The notes: generated by a model from the sequence alone, not told the origin. 64,000 nucleotides of DNA from Erythroxylum novogranatense (GCA_029891385.1 CM057233.1:53894063-53958062); one strand, 5' to 3'; counted from the stretch's first letter, positions 1-10,186 are shown. Numbers and translations are program-made.

Positions 1-276
1 AATTTTGTGACCAGTGCAAGTAGTCTTGATAAAGTGTAGACTACCTAGAGATACTTAGGTTGATAATTTGATATTCTCGAATTATTTGGAGGTCCAAGTG
101 AATAACAGTATATTCACCGATTTCAAATTCTTCATATATAGTTTGACTATATATGGTAAGCAACAATGAAAGTGTTTCATTGGTACATCAAGGTAAAGTG
201 TATTAGACTTGGTATTGTGAATTTGAACTATACGAATTGAGAAATTAGCCAATTAAGATAGCAATTCTAATCGCAC

Positions 277-448
277 AAGTCGACTTATAAGTGCATAACT
301 CGACTTGTTTGTTGCCTCAGACGATAAGTCGACTTGCACAATGGTACAAGTCGACTTGTTAGGTATCTGATTGCATAAATCGACTTACACATGCATAAGT
401 CGACTTACGAGAGAGCATAAGTCCACTTATACATACACAAGTCGACTT
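277..448. repeat. Array of palindromic decamer AAGTCGACTT in copia leader
   Basis: Five exact copies of the 10-bp palindrome AAGTCGACTT start at 277, 326, 348, 397 and 439. One-base variants start at 297 (AACTCGACTT), 377 (AAATCGACTT) and 419 (AAGTCCACTT). Spacing is irregular (about 20-29 bp), and each copy is usually preceded by AT or AC and followed by G, A or T. The element could bind a dimeric protein or form small RNA hairpins; neither is shown by the sequence alone. Confidence 0.9.
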
Positions 449-889
449 ATAACATGCAAAGGAGGGATGATGGATGATTTTAGGTATAAACTCAATGTGA
501 TTGATCATATGCCCTAAATCATTCCATATAGTCGAGTGACTATAATCCTACGGCTTGGAGAAGAAAAGATGAGACCTGAAAACCCTCAAATCATATGAAA
601 ACTAACGCCTTCCATTAATATAGGAGAACCAGTTCTTATAGAGTTGGGTTGTTGGGCAAACTCAAGCTCACTCTATACGAATATGTTCGAACCATGGAAA
701 ATGAGATTTTCGGATTAATGGGTAGGTTTTCACTAGAAGCGTTGATTTGTTGAGCAAACTCAAGGTCAACGTGGACAGAGGCGAAATTAGGTAGTGTACA
801 TCAGATGTACACGCATCAAGAGTTGATAACCCAATGTGTGTGCATACATCAAAAGTTGATAGCACTAGTCGATAGTTGCACCTAAGATG

Positions 890-1070
890 GAAATGGTATG
901 ATTGATACCTGTCGATTGAACTAAGGTGGCTTGTTGGGCAAATCCAAGGTCATTTTAGGAATGTCGGATATCTATCTATGATGCAATTGGTATGACCGAT
1001 ACCTACCGCTTGAACTAAGGTGGCTTGTTGGGCAAACCCAAGGTCATTTTTAGGAATGTCGGATATCGAC
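890..1070 (+). repeat. Two-copy 94-bp leader repeat with TTGGG-CAAA-CCCAA hairpin
   Basis: Two imperfect copies of a unit reading roughly 'ggtatgaccgatacct ... aaggtggcttgttgggcaaa ... ggaatgtcggatatc' occur 94 bp apart. The core at 1028-1041 is TTGGG-CAAA-CCCAA, a 5-bp stem with a 4-base loop; at 934 one stem base is changed (TCCAA). Copia B has the same pair (stems at 29561-29574 and 29651-29664). Shorter relatives of the core (TTGGGCAAACTCAA and TTGAGCAAACTCAA) occur near 651 and 750. Confidence 0.7.
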
Positions 1071-1230
1071 CCACTAGGACATTTTGTCATAATGTTTCTT
1101 GGATTCGTTATGAGGGTAATGGATTCTTTGAAACTAGTGGGAGCCATATGCATGTCATGCAAGTCCTTATGATCATGCATTTAATTCTATTCTAACATTC
1201 TTTCTCTCTATCCCTTTAGGTTGATTGAAG

Positions 1231-1600
1231 ATGACCTCTAGTGTGAATTTGCGCTCACTTATGGACTCCAACAAGTTAACTGGACCAAATTTTCTCGATT
1301 GGCTGAGAAATCTGAGAATTGTTCTCAGGTCTGAGAAACTGGGATATATCCTAGATGTTCCACTTCCTGATTCACTTGCTGTTGATGTTTCTGATGAGGA
1401 TCAGAAAGTTTATCATAGGCTAGTGAATGTGGTGACTCTCTTCTTCGGTTCAAAAAAGGAAGGTAAGAAGAAAAGGTCTAAGAAACCAAAAGGAAGTATA
1501 GCCAAGAAAAACCAAAGAGACTGCACCAAAAGGAACTTGCTTCCATTGTGGCAAGACTGGCCACTGGAAGCGGAACTGTAAAGTCTATCTGAAAGAACTG
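1231..1600 (+). pseudogene. Copia A gag, internally deleted
   Basis: Gag forms the virus-like particle. The N-terminal part is readable from ATG 1231 to about 1435, with the usual copia Gag motif KLTGPNFLDWLRNLRIVL at residues 15-32. The reading then jumps into a basic lysine-rich stretch homologous to the end of copia B gag, so roughly 400 bp of the middle are missing compared with B (about 30023-30440). The CCHC zinc knuckle (C-F-H-C-G-K-T-G-H-W-K-R-N-C) is still encoded at about 1533-1575 but in another frame from the N-terminus. The product would be a truncated, frameshifted Gag. Confidence 0.85.
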
Positions 1601-1639
1601 AAGTAGAAGAAGGCATCAGATGCCTCGACTTCTTCAGGT

Positions 1640-2305
1640 ATGTTTGTCATTGAAGTTAATACTGTTTCTGATCATAACATATGGGTATTAGATACCGGTT
1701 GTGACTCACACATATGCAATGATATGCAGGCCTCGTGGACGATGAGCGACTCATGAAGGGAGAGGTAGACCTGCGTGGTGGGAAATGGAGCAAGAGTTGC
1801 TGCATTAGCCGTAGGCACTTACTTTTTGTCACTCCCCACTGGGCTTGTAATTAAATTGGATGATTGTTATTTTGTACTTGTATTAACAAAGAACATATTG
1901 TTTGTTTCTTGTTTAAATAGAGCTGGTTTCCATTTGACTTTTAGTAACAATGGTTATTCTATTAGTTTGAATGGAATGCTTTATGGTACTGGTACTTTAT
2001 GCAATGGAATTTACATATTAGATATGTCACATCCAATTATGAATGTCAATGACACGAAAAGACATAAACGAGATAATTTAAAATCAACTTACTTATGGCA
2101 TTGTCGCCTTGGCCATATAAATGAGAGACGCATAGCTAAACTCCATAAGAGTGGTAGTTTAGGGTCATTTGATTATGAATCATATGACACATGCGAATCT
2201 TGTTTATTAGGCAAGATGACTAAGTTACCCTTTAAGGGAAAGGGTGAACGAGCGACTGGAGTATTAGGCCTAATACATTCAGATGTATGTGGTCCGATGT
2301 CATCC
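1640..2305 (+). pseudogene. Copia A protease and GAG-pre-integrase domain, frameshifted
   Basis: The aspartic protease begins near ATG 1640 and has its active-site DTG (VLDTGCDSHIC) with GAT ACC GGT at 1691-1699. A frame change near 1740 breaks it; reading resumes in another frame from about 1775. That segment holds the GAG-pre-integrase zinc domain: W-H-C-R-L-G-H, then C-E-S-C about 30 residues later, followed by the first integrase aspartate in HSDVCGP. A one-base loss at about 2301 relative to copia B (31298-31300) shifts the frame again inside integrase. Confidence 0.85.
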
Positions 2306-3498
2306 ATGCTAGAAGTGGTTATCTTTACTTCATTACCTTTATCGATGATTATTCTCGATATGGGTACCTGTATCTGATGAGATACAAATCTGAAGCATTT
2401 GAAAAGTTCAAACAATTCAGAAATGAAGTAGAAAACCAACTTGGGAAAAGTATCAAGACATTACGATCTGATCGTGGTGGGGAATACTTAGACCAAGATT
2501 TTTTGGATTATCTAAGAGATAATGAGATTTTATCTCAATGGACTCCTCCTTACACACCACAGCATAATGGTGTGGCAGAAAGGAGAAATCGAACCTTGTT
2601 AGACGTGGTACGATCAATGATGGGCTTTGCAAAGTTACCAAAATCCTTTTGGGGGTATGCAATCGAGACAGCTGTTTACTTGCTAAACAGAGTCCCATCA
2701 AAGACAGTTGATGTTACTCCATATGAGATGTGGACTAACAAAAGACCCTATCTTATTCATTTGAAAGTTTGGGGTTGTCCTGCTTATGTGAAGCGGACTC
2801 AGTCAGATAAACTTGATGCAAAATCTGACAAGTGTTTGTTCGTAGGATATCCTAAAGAAACAAGGGGATATCAGTTCTACCTTGCTGAGGAACAAAAGGT
2901 GTTTGTTTCAAAGCATGCTGTCTTTTTAGAGAAAGAGTTTCTTTTACAAGAAGACAGTGGGAGCAAAATTGAACTTGAAGAAGTTCAAGATGCGCGAACA
3001 AACGCAGATCAACTGCCTGAACCTGAAATTGTAACTCATACAGATGAAGTAACAGTTCAACCTTCTACAACACACGAAGTTCGTAGGTCACGTAGGATAC
3101 GCTCTGTTCCCGAGAGATATGGATTTCTCGTGAATGAACAGGATGACGTATTGCTCATAGAAGATAATGAGCCTACTACCTATGAAGAGGTTCTGAAGAG
3201 TTCAGAGTCTGAGAAATGGCTTCATGCCATGCAGGCCGAAATGGATTCCATGTATGAAAACCAAGTATGGACTTTGGTTGAGGCACCCGAAGGAATCAAA
3301 CCACTAGGGTGCAAATGGGTTTTCAAAAAGAAAACCGACATGGATGGTAATGTAATTACCTATAAAGCAAGGCTTGTGACTAAAGATTTTCATCAAAGAC
3401 AAGGGATTGACTACGACGAGACCTTCAGCCCAGTAGCAATGCTTAAATCCATTAGAATACTCCTAGCCATTGTCACTCATTATGATTATGAGATATGA
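2287..3498 (+). pseudogene. Copia A integrase and N-terminal reverse transcriptase
   Basis: This is a 403-codon open segment. Its first part is the integrase catalytic core, with the second aspartate in LRSDRGGEY and the glutamate in HNGVAERRNR, the D,D-35-E triad together with HSDVCGP just upstream. From about residue 275 it becomes the copia reverse transcriptase (WVFKKKTD, YKARLVTKDF, DETFSPVAMLKSIR). It ends at TGA 3496-3498, where copia B has TGG in the motif EIWQMDVKTAFLNG (32469-32471). The stop is therefore a point mutation of a conserved tryptophan. The start given is the ORF edge; the true polyprotein would enter from upstream. Confidence 0.9.
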
Positions 3499-3501
3499 CA
3501 A

Positions 3502-4233
3502 ATGGATGTGAAGACAGCTTTCCTAAATGGAAATCTAGCTGAGGATGTGTATATGACACAACCTGAGGGCTTCACCTCCTATGATGGCGAAAAGGTATGC
3601 AAGCTTCATAAATCCATCTATGGATTGAAGCAAGCATCCAGGAGTTGGAATATCCGTTTTGATGAGGTAATCAAAGAGTTTGATTTTTCACAAAATCCGG
3701 ATGAATACTGTGTGTATAAGAAGGTTAATGGAACTGCAATCGTATTCCTTGTGTTGTATGTAGATGACATATTATTGCTAGGAAATGATGTCTCTATGCT
3801 ACAATCAGTCAAGAATTGGTTGTCCAAACAATTTGCCATGAAAGACCTTGGTGAAGCAACTTATATCCTTGGGATAAGAATCTATAGAGATAGATCAAAA
3901 AGGTTGCTTGGTCTTTCACAATCAACGTACATAGACAAGATGCTAAAGAGGTTTAGCATGGAGCAATCCAAGAGAGGGTACCTTCCCGTGAATCATGGGA
4001 TAACACTCTCGAAATCTATGTGTCCTAAGACACAAGATGAGAGGATGCGCATGAATATGATCCCGTATGCATCGGCGGTAGGATCTATCATGTATGCTAT
4101 GCTATGTACGAGATCCGATGTATCATATGCTCTAAATGTTACGAGCGAGATACCAATCGGATCTGGTGAGGGTCATCGGGTGGTATCAAGAATATCCTTA
4201 AGTACTTACGAAGGACTAAGGATGTTTTCTTGA
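3502..4233 (+). pseudogene. Copia A reverse transcriptase, palm domain and C-terminal part
   Basis: It continues the frame after the nonsense codon. It starts at MDVKTAFLNG and holds the copia RT motifs SIYGLKQASRSW and the catalytic LYVDDILL, whose YVDD codons are at 3757-3768. The connection region follows, with QSTYIDKMLKRF and TRSDVSYALNVTS. After about 4150 the protein no longer matches copia B (SRYQSRSGE...ILKYLR): small indels shift the frame and the segment ends at 4233. The active-site residues are intact, so only the stop at 3496 and frameshifts inactivate it. Confidence 0.9.
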
Positions 4234-4690
4234 TATATGGAGATGGAGATCTCCAGTGAGCGGTATCTGATGCCGCTTTCAATCGATAAGGATGATTTCA
4301 AATCCCAATCAGGTTATGTATTCACACCGAAGCAGCAAGGCGATCGGTTGGAAGAGTTCCAAACAAGAGACGATCTGCGATTCAACAACCGAGGCAGAGT
4401 ACATTGCCGCTTGTAGCGTGAAAGGAAGCGGTTTGGATCGAAGTTCATTACTAAACTTGGTGTGGTTCCTAGCGGTGATGGGCCCATACAGGTTGTATTG
4501 TGACAACAATGGGGCTATTCAAGAGCGAAGAACCAAGGTCTCATCAACGATCCAAACACGTACTCATGAGATATCATTTGATAAGGAGATCATAGGGCGT
4601 GGTGATGTCTAGATCGAGAGAGTTCCCACCGAGCGAATATTGCTGATCCGTTAGCGAAGCCATTGTCACAAAAGAGTTTTGATTCTCATG
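4234..4690 (+). pseudogene. Copia A RNase H, frameshifted
   Basis: Copia-type RNase H is recognisable from its conserved core AIGWKSSKQETICDSTTEAEYIAAC (described here by its parts: W-K-S-S-K-Q, then D-S-T-T-E-A-E-Y) at about 4340-4420. The acidic residues of the D-S-T-T-E-A-E motif are present. Upstream and downstream parts are in other frames; the usual end (plantlike ADPLAKPL) is read as 'IADPLAKPLSQKSFDSH' near 4636-4690 in a different frame. The domain normally removes RNA from the RNA-DNA hybrid. Broken here. Confidence 0.8.
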
Positions 4691-4730
4691 TATTCGCTTT
4701 ATGGTATTAGATATCAAGGCGATTGACTTT

Positions 4731-4746
4731 AGGTCAAGTGGGAGAT
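4731..4746 (+). promoter_or_regulatory. Polypurine tract of copia A
   Basis: AGGTCAAGTGGGAGAT directly precedes the LTR start TGTTAG. AAGTGGGAGAT is the usual copia plus-strand primer tract, and copia B has the same words at 33564-33579. Confidence 0.85.
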
Positions 4747-6025
4747 TGTTAGAGTAGTGCCACAAAGGCAATCGCTTTTAGCGCATTTTGTACAAATTTG
4801 TGTACAGTCTTTATGAATAAATAAAGAAAGGCATATTTCATTAATTTGTTGTTCATTATTTATGAACTGATATAGATCTGTAATCAAATTAATGAAGTCC
4901 ATGATATATGACATAGCATGAAGGAAATTATGATGTGATCACACTACTGAGATTCCTATCATGTGCAATTATGTCATTATCTAAATTATCCCTAGTCATA
5001 GGATTACTGAGACTGGACATCGGTAATTCGGAAAGACTAGCACATCTCAAGCTCCTTAATTTGATCAAGCAGTGGATCTCAGAAACTGTAAATATGAGAT
5101 ATTTAGGGTTGAGATGTGGATGCTTACTAGAGATAGTAAGTACATTGGATGACTTGCCATGAGATCATCACATGGATGTCCTATTCTAATGTCAGTGATA
5201 ATCTCATCATAGCAATGGTGCAGTATCCTTAGACTTGAGGTGCTCGAGGATATCTTGAATCTTGATTACGTGCTTTGACTCCATTCCTTGTTGCCTTACG
5301 AGTCGCTCGTAGGGTGGTGCTTGGAGTGCAGTTTGAGGTATTGAAGGTAATTGAGTAGCCAATAGAGGATTCACCACTTCGTGATAGCGAAGATGATACC
5401 CATGGCCTCTTGTCGGGTCATTACTTGTAAATCTCGGCGGAGTATGTATGTCGTGAAGAGTGTCTTGATGACATATAAAGTAATGAGTCCCAGAGACAAG
5501 AATCGATATCACTGACTAGATTTGGCGTAGTCAATCTAGTGAGAGTTGACACATTGCCCATACTCATAACCAAGTGGGGTATAGGATGGTGAAAGGACGA
5601 ATTGCACGGTAATTGTCTATGGAAAGGTTCGTGATCTGGTTCCTGATGAATATATATTCATTCGTCAAACCAATTACTTTCCGGTCAATTGGGGGTCATG
5701 ATGTGTTGCTAGATACCGCTCATGACTTGCTTAGATTAAGTGTTAATCTGAGTGGCCAACATAACCGGGAACCTAATGGGTCACACGCATAAGAGTGTCT
5801 CTGAGAACTCGTAAAATAGTTTTGGACAGAGTTCTAATATATGGAGAGCAATTGGATTAAATGGATCCCGATGAGATCGAGATATGTCCCGATGAGATCG
5901 CGATATCGATAATACTGAAAAAAGTTTCCGGGGGTTTTTCCCATACTGGGACTGGATAGGCCGATAGGACCGACCCTAGTGTGACTGGACCACTTCAATA
6001 ATATATATATATATATAATTAATTA

Positions 6026-6077
<52 letters not shown>

Positions 6078-6764
6078 TCTACGTGATGGAGGAGAAAGAC
6101 TTAACTTTATATATATATATATATATATAAAGGCTAAGGTGGATGGATGACTCACCTTAGCATTTAATGCTCTTTAATTAGTTAAAGACAAAAGAGAAAG
6201 TGAAGAGAAGATGGTGGTTCGGTGGTCTTTGTTGAAAAAGGGAAAGAAATAGTTTCTTTCTTAATAAGCAAAACAAGGATGCATGTTCGTGGGTCTTGCT
6301 CTTGAAGAATGAAAGAGTTTCTTTCTTCATGGCACACGAAATTCATTTCTTCTTTGGTCTTTGAGAAAGACATATGGAGAAATGAAGGAGATAGTGATCA
6401 TCGTGGGTTTAAGGAAATGATTTCTAAAATCCTAAGCTTTGATCACTTCTTCATCCTTCATCACCAAGCTCTCTTCCTCTCCAAGCGTTCTTCCTCTTCA
6501 TCGTTGGTTTCCAAGCTCTCTATAGAACAAAGGTAAGATCTAGCAGTCTTTAATTTGTTCTAGCTATTTTCGGGTCAAAGGGTTTGTCCTGGTTAGGTTC
6601 TCCGATCTCTGCGTGGATACCGTTAGAGACGGTCTCCTTTAGTCGTTCGGTTTGAGTTTGTTATATATATACACATAGATCCTGGCTTTCGGGAAGGTCC
6701 CGGAATAAAAATTTTTGTTTTCCGCACCGTGGGCATGTGATGCTCACACCGAAATTTTCTTACA
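4747..6764 (+). repeat. 3' LTR of copia A (2018 bp)
   Basis: It begins TGTTAGAGTAG right after the polypurine tract and ends TTTTCTTACA; copia B's LTR ends TTTTCCTACA. Much of the first 1.2 kb matches the copia B LTRs (for example around 'atgacatagcatgaaggaaattatgatgtg'). The middle differs: here there is a TA/TG microsatellite (6001-6078) where B has an AATT repeat. A TATATAAAG-like TATA box is at about 6121-6130. Unlike B, its left tip has no AAGTCGACTT copies. Small ORFs inside are shadows. Confidence 0.9.
6001..6130. repeat. TA and TG microsatellite inside copia A LTR
   Basis: There are runs of TA at about 6001-6018 and 6029-6062, then TG to about 6077, and a second AT run at about 6108-6129. 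It sits at the position where the copia B LTRs have an AATT repeat (27136-27186), so this point of the LTR is prone to repeat growth. Confidence 0.9.
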
Positions 6765-7738
6765 CAGCTCAACTATGTTCCGCTGCTTCGAGAGAATTCC
6801 AACAAGCTCACCATATATTTGTACAACACAAGTAAATACTCATAACAAGATTGGAATTTAGCTAACAACCAAAGCTGTCAGAATTAGTTAGAATCCTTAG
6901 GCATTAGATTTTAACATATTCAAATCAATGGATGAAATCCAATCAATATTTTGTATAAATACACTTAATATATTGATAATAAAATCTGTTCGAGTATATA
7001 CACAAAATACATAAGAGGCAGAATAAAAGGTAAGGGCCTCTTATGGAGTGGCCGTCCAAATAACCCAAAGATCATTGTCTTTTTTTTGTGCCCTCTTATC
7101 TTTATGTTTAGCCACGTCTGTTTTTTTTTTTTGTTAACCCACGAAATATTTTAGGAGGGTCTCAATTATAAGAAAACGCCTTTAATCACACCTGTTTTAA
7201 TTTAGGCTCCTCGTGCGTAACTTCAACGACGGGACTTGAAGACATATTGTGTTGGGGAAAACAAAAACCAGGAATAAAGGATAGGCATTTGCCCTTTTAG
7301 TGTAACATACAACACTCGCACATTGGGTTTATGTCTGTCTTATTTTTTGCTTTGAGATTAACGACCCAACCCCTCCATAATGTAAAAGCCCACTTTCCAT
7401 TTGTACGTTACATACATTGATAATAAGTCTACATTTTCTGTATAATTTTATCCTATTTAATTTTGTCTAATAATCCCCTCAAAAAGAAAAATTGTTTTAG
7501 TTATTGGACAAGAGTTTAGAGACTGTTTCGTCATGTTTAATAGCTAAAATAATATCATTTTGATCATCACACATCATAAAATTAAATAAAAGATTCGAGA
7601 TTATCTGAGTCATACCACAATTTAAGTAATTTTAACCTTTGGTACAAATAGAAGTTGATATCCAATCAACGCAAGGCAGGGTCTAAAAAAAGAAGCAAAA
7701 AAACATCACATGCAATTGCGTGATTTGGGACATTAACG
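6765..7738. other. Intergenic DNA between copia A and the RIN13-like gene
   Basis: No ORF, RNA gene or element end is recognised. The right part is the likely 3' UTR and downstream region of the minus-strand gene ending at 7739. A run of T at 7119-7131 and general AT richness are all that stand out. Confidence 0.6.
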
Positions 7739-8385
7739 TCACTCTTTCCTGGATTTTCTCTGCAACTCCCTTTGAGAAGTCCAGCCGCCAATATACTCTG
7801 AAGCATCGCAATGGTAATTGGCAGTCCAGAACTTGCATGGAGCCGCTGAATCGCAGACGTAGCAGTAGCACTGGAAATACGTATCATATTATTGGTTAAG
7901 TAAAATTAATTAATCCCAATCTCTTCACTTAGCTTTACTGTATATAAGAAGCATCGATTACAGCATTCAAATTTATACTCTTTTCACCTGTTCACAGAAG
8001 TTCTCATGAGGTGTAGAATCAAATGGGAATTTGACACAGTGATGCCTTGAATGTGGAAAATCTCTACAAGCCACCTACCCTTCCATCCATGCCTCGATCA
8101 TAAGTAAAAGTAGATAAAGAGACATAAACAAAAGAAGACAATTAGTATGCGCCTGACCTGCCCTTTCTCGTCAATGATTGAAAGGTCAGAGTAATCAGAG
8201 ACAGTGAGTTTGGGTAGGGTGAGAGGAACAGAAATTGAATGAGGGTCGAAATCAATCATGAAACAATCCTCACTCTTCATGTCTGCCCCGTTCTTTGGGA
8301 CAAACTTGTCTGGCACTGGCACTGGACGGCTGCTGCTGCCTTCTTCTTGCTCTTCTTCTTCAATCTCTACAACTATTTCGGCCAT
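7739..8385 (-). CDS. RIN13-like cysteine-rich plant protein (three exons)
   Basis: The predicted 148-residue protein comes from three minus-strand exons: 8385-8158 (76 codons), 8074-7988 (29 codons), 7870-7739 (43 codons and TGA). Both introns (83 and 117 bp) have GT-AG ends and phase 0. The start MAEIVVEI at 8385 is followed by a Glu-rich stretch, then EDCFMIDFDP, VACRDFPHSRHHCVKFPF, STPHENFCEQ and CYCYVCDSAAPC. This Cys/His-rich pattern, with an aspartate-rich patch before it, is a conserved plant family whose Arabidopsis member is annotated RPM1-interacting protein 13 (RIN13). Function is inferred by family only; the protein is much shorter than RIN13. An in-frame upstream ATG exists at 8451. 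It is the only clear host gene here, and splicing is perfect in frame, so it looks intact. Confidence 0.8.
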
Positions 8386-8735
8386 AATGATGTTATCAAA
8401 TTTAAGAAAGTACACTATTCTTATAAACTTGTATGAATTGCTTCTACGCATTACTAAATATTAGCAGTGCCAGTAAATTACTGAAACTCGTCATCCCAAA
8501 AACCCTCCCACTTCCCAACTCATGGGATCTGTGCTCTTTTCCAATTCATTTATGATCTATACTGCACTCGATATCAAAACATTTATTTCAAATGAGAACA
8601 ATTTTCTTGGGTAAAATGAGAAGTTGAGATCAATCTGATTTGAACGAAACAATCCAGAATTGGTTCTTTTCTTAATTCCTAACTCACATAAAATGGAAAA
8701 ATAATCCCAAACATATAAACCGGAGACGATATGAT
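8386..8735 (-). promoter_or_regulatory. Upstream region of the RIN13-like gene, bounded by a transposon
   Basis: About 350 bp separate the probable start codon from the target duplication of the Harbinger element. The sequence is AT-rich; TTTATAA on the minus strand (8427-8421) is a possible TATA box, but it lies very close to the ATG. No other signal is convincing. Any more distant promoter sequence would now be beyond the 4.4 kb transposon. Confidence 0.4.
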
Positions 8736-8738
8736 TTA

Positions 8739-8752
8739 GTGCCTGTTTGGTT
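8739..8752 (+). repeat. Left terminal inverted repeat of Harbinger element
   Basis: GTGCCTGTTTGGTT pairs with the complement of 13101-13114 (GCGTCCGTTTGGTT) with three mismatches. It adjoins the TTA target duplication. The next 200 bp hold repeated AGCTTTT and AAAAGCT words that may bind the element's Myb-like protein. Confidence 0.85.
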
Positions 8753-9114
8753 CGGCTTTTGGAAGTCCCAAAAGCACTTTTTCACACCACAGAAGCCATT
8801 TTAAGGAAAAAATGGTTGTTTGGCTGGAAAAGTAAAAATTATTTTTGGAATAGAAACAGCTTTTTTAAAAGCTAGAATACAGCTTTTTGAAAAGCCAAAA
8901 TTTGGAGCTTTTCAGAAAAGCTCTCAAAACAGCTTTTTCGGGAAGCAGTTTTTATCTTTTAAAATTTGCGTCAATTTTTTCGTAAAGAAAGCGGCGTCTC
9001 TTCTGTTTCTTGTCTCTTCTGTTTCTGACCGACTCTGGTTTTGCTCCTCCTCACGTATCCTCTCCTCTTCAAGTTCAGGTTGGTTCATCTTCATTTTTTT
9101 TTCTCTTTAAATTT

Positions 9115-9151
9115 TCGTTAACAACGTAGACGTTCTCTGCGTTGTTAACGA
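9115..9151. repeat. Perfect 12-bp inverted repeat in Harbinger 5' region
   Basis: TCGTTAACAACG (9115-9126) and its exact complement CGTTGTTAACGA (9140-9151) flank a 13-base loop. It lies about 1 kb before ORF1, in non-coding transposon DNA. It may be a protein site or simply a remnant of a smaller inverted element. Confidence 0.9.
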
Positions 9152-10186
9152 CGCAGATGAATCAACAATGGTTATATGAACCATTTTTCGTTGCTTCCGC
9201 ATTTCTTTGTAATGATCAAAAAAATGGAGCCAATACATTATAAGAGAGAGAAGTTATGCTTGTGTAGAATTGATGAAGGCCACAGTAAACACGGGGATTG
9301 TATAGAAATTAAACAAAAGCTACCAAGTTTATCATACCAATGGACACTGACCCCCTGTAGATTCAATGCTCTTGCAATCAGCTTATGAGCTAATTGAAAA
9401 CCAGCCTCTCCCTGAAAGCATGAAAACTAACTTTATATACTTGAAATATGTAATGAAAAACTTTAGCCGACCTGTCATTAGAATGAACAATTGAAAATCA
9501 GGTTCTTCCTAGAGGCAAATACATCGCCATTTGATAAATTTTATAATTGAAAACAAGTTTATTATAAACCTCACAGCATCCCTGTCATTATATTTCTTTT
9601 TCATCTATGCAATTTTTATTCTGTTGGCGCATCCACAACCTAGTAGATTCCATCTATGCAATTTTTATATTTCTTTTTCATCTATGCAATTTTGATAAAT
9701 TTTATAATTGGTCTGTTTGCATCTTTAGGCTACATGTATTATGTAATGTCAAATTGCAAATTGTTAGGCTACGTGCTTATATTGTGAGACTAACAAAAAG
9801 AATTTAAAAATAAATTTGCAGAATTACTTGTGAGGCTCAAAGAAGCGGAAGAGCTTTTGTTGTTGTTGAGGTAAGTTCAATATTTTGTTTGTGTTCTGAA
9901 TTTTCTGAAATTGAGCATATGTTCAATCCCACAATTGTTTCGTTTGTAGGTATGAGAATAAACTCTGACATGTTTATATTACTAAAGTTTTGTAAACGTT
10001 GAATACGGTGACAATATCATTGTTTAACTTGTATGTACAGTATCATTTGTTTCTTTTTGTCGTAAATCCTACGCCCATTTTGTATGTGTATAAACTTCCA
10101 TAGTCATTGTGGTTATGTTTTTATATTTCCTTATACTTGTTAAATTCATTGTTGTATGTAGTGGGGATTTTGTTGTTAGATAGAAA

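Larger units (their letters stand above)
1..1230 (+). other. Copia A untranslated leader between 5' LTR and gag
   Basis: No coding region is visible. It holds the AAGTCGACTT array (277-448), a 94-bp duplicated hairpin unit (about 890-1070), and a pyrimidine-rich tract ending in TTTAG just before the gag start. The same three items occur in the same order in the leader of copia B (27758-29855), so they are family features rather than chance. The first ATG of gag is at 1231. Confidence 0.75.
1..6764 (+). mobile_element. Copia A: 3' part of a Ty1/copia retrotransposon (Tork/Angela-like)
   Basis: The order leader, gag, protease, integrase, reverse transcriptase, RNase H, polypurine tract, LTR is the Ty1/copia (Pseudoviridae) order, with integrase before RT. 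The 5' LTR and primer-binding site lie upstream of the window, so the element is cut by the window edge. Its nucleotide sequence is closely related to copia B at 25838-35478, which helps locate its breaks: an internal gag deletion, single-base frameshifts and one clear nonsense codon. RT and integrase wording resembles the Tork/Angela lineage, as does the roughly 2 kb LTR; the lineage name is inference. The element is not autonomous as read. The 5 bases after its LTR are CAGCT (6765-6769), which should be matched on the unseen left side. Confidence 0.93.

Noticed and set aside
277..448. CRISPR-like array (repeated short words with spacers)
   Set aside because: Spacing is irregular, the repeat is only 10 bp, and it lies in a plant retrotransposon leader. 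A similar array recurs in copia B.
5207..5512. 101-codon minus-strand ORF in copia A LTR
   Set aside because: LTR sequence; the corresponding region of the copia B LTRs does not keep the frame.
6309..6536. 75-codon plus-strand ORF in copia A LTR
   Set aside because: Low-complexity, Ser/Leu/Phe-rich, within the LTR, with no match in the sister LTRs.
8820..9110. 96-codon ORF at the left of the Harbinger element
   Set aside because: It runs through subterminal AGCTTTT repeats and has no domain.
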